Below, piece by piece: positions 22,049 through 22,283 of a stretch of 22,283 bases of DNA. Below the pieces are notes generated by a model. That model made no database searches, had not been told where the DNA came from, and saw nothing but the letters and a program-made list of their open reading frames with translations. Source of the DNA: a virus. How positions within the stretch are numbered: the stretch's first letter is position 1; every line of letters begins with the position of its first letter. The stretch spans positions 1-22,283 of the IMG/VR virus record IMGVR_UViG_3300044634_000680. One strand, written 5' to 3'. The position numbers and the translations under genes are program-made.

Positions 22049-22283
22049 ACCCTACTAACTCACCTATCTCTATACTAGCTTGGATAGCCATAGATAGTTC
22101 TTCCTTAGAGCAATCACCAAAAGATCTGCAGTCTGAATTATTGCATAGACCAGCACGCAGTTTAACTTGAAGCTTCATGTCTTCAAAAGAATCACCAGTG
22201 TACTGAGCAAGCTCACGGATGTGTTTATGCAGTTTACTCATTTGAGCGTAGCTAGCATCATCAGTTTGAACTTCGTAGGTGAT
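22035..22283 (-). CDS. C-terminal part of a leftward phage gene (partial)
   Basis: The frame from the stop at 22035-22037 stays open to the window edge. A Met at 22241 could start a 68-residue protein, but 14 more codons upstream are also open and look coding, so the gene may begin outside the window. The visible part has HIRELAQYTGDSFEDMKLQVKLRAGL (in pieces), CNNSDCRSFGDCSKEELSMAI, and a hydrophobic end. The DCSKEEL pattern recalls the C-terminal region of phage recombination-type proteins (NinB-like), a weak resemblance only. It is leftward like the replication genes. Confidence 0.6.
   Translation of the reverse strand: MTYEVQTDDASYAQMSKLHKHIRELAQYTGDSFEDMKLQVKLRAGLCNNSDCRSFGDCSKEELSMAIQASIEIGELVGFSLY

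Noticed and set aside
1-22283. Stop-codon reassignment (TAG or TGA), as in some crAss-like phages
   Set aside because: TAA, TGA and two TAG all act as plausible stops at gene ends, and no gene is broken by in-frame TAG or TGA, so the standard code suffices here.

Overview
The window is part of an AT-rich tailed-phage genome, or a very closely related provirus. Nearly all of it is one long leftward (minus-strand) run of about 30 tightly packed, often overlapping genes for replication, recombination and nucleotide metabolism. No rRNA, tRNA, CRISPR array or insertion sequence was seen. The gene set (family B DNA polymerase, CHC2/Toprim-type primase, DnaB-like helicase, Sak4-like ATPase, SSB-like protein, PD-(D/E)XK nuclease, uracil-DNA glycosylase, MazG-like pyrophosphatase), the lack of Shine-Dalgarno sequences, A-rich leaders, and small proteins of a type frequent in Bacteroidetes phages together suggest a phage of a Bacteroidetes host. 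It may be crAss-like (Crassvirales); that placement is an inference. Stops are mostly TAA, TGA in ATGA overlaps and two TAG, so the genetic code looks standard here.

Layout. 1-816: the end of a rightward block of small genes, four of them chained by overlaps, meeting the leftward block tail to tail; a good rightward terminator (873-904) lies inside the opposing gene. 813-2733: two MazG-superfamily-type proteins and a DUF932-like protein. 2733-6757: the DNA polymerase, two unknown proteins and a RecE/Cas4-like nuclease. 6705-11736: a MoxR-type AAA+ ATPase and a metallopeptidase-VWA protein, flanked by three otherwise unknown proteins that share a domain visible by eye; this is the most interesting module. 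11736-15506: accessory genes, including DUF6915- and DUF6878-like proteins, an HNH endonuclease behind an inverted repeat, a SegE/GIY-YIG-like protein and a cluster of small duplicated genes. 15511-21703: the replication core (primase, SSB-like, Sak4-like, helicase, winged-helix protein, DnaA-domain-IV-like protein, UDG), with an intrinsic terminator between SSB-like gene and primase. 21725-22048: one isolated rightward gene with a Bacteroidetes-type promoter. 22035-22283: the end of another leftward gene.

Working together: the primase, helicase and polymerase would form the fork. The polymerase ends in QLSLF, an exact match to the bacterial beta-clamp-binding consensus, and two other proteins carry clamp-like pentapeptides in linkers, so this replisome may borrow the host sliding clamp. 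The nuclease, Sak4-like ATPase and SSB-like protein would do single-strand annealing or recombination. UDG and the MazG-like enzymes would police uracil and nucleotide pools. The role of the MoxR/VWA module is not evident from sequence.
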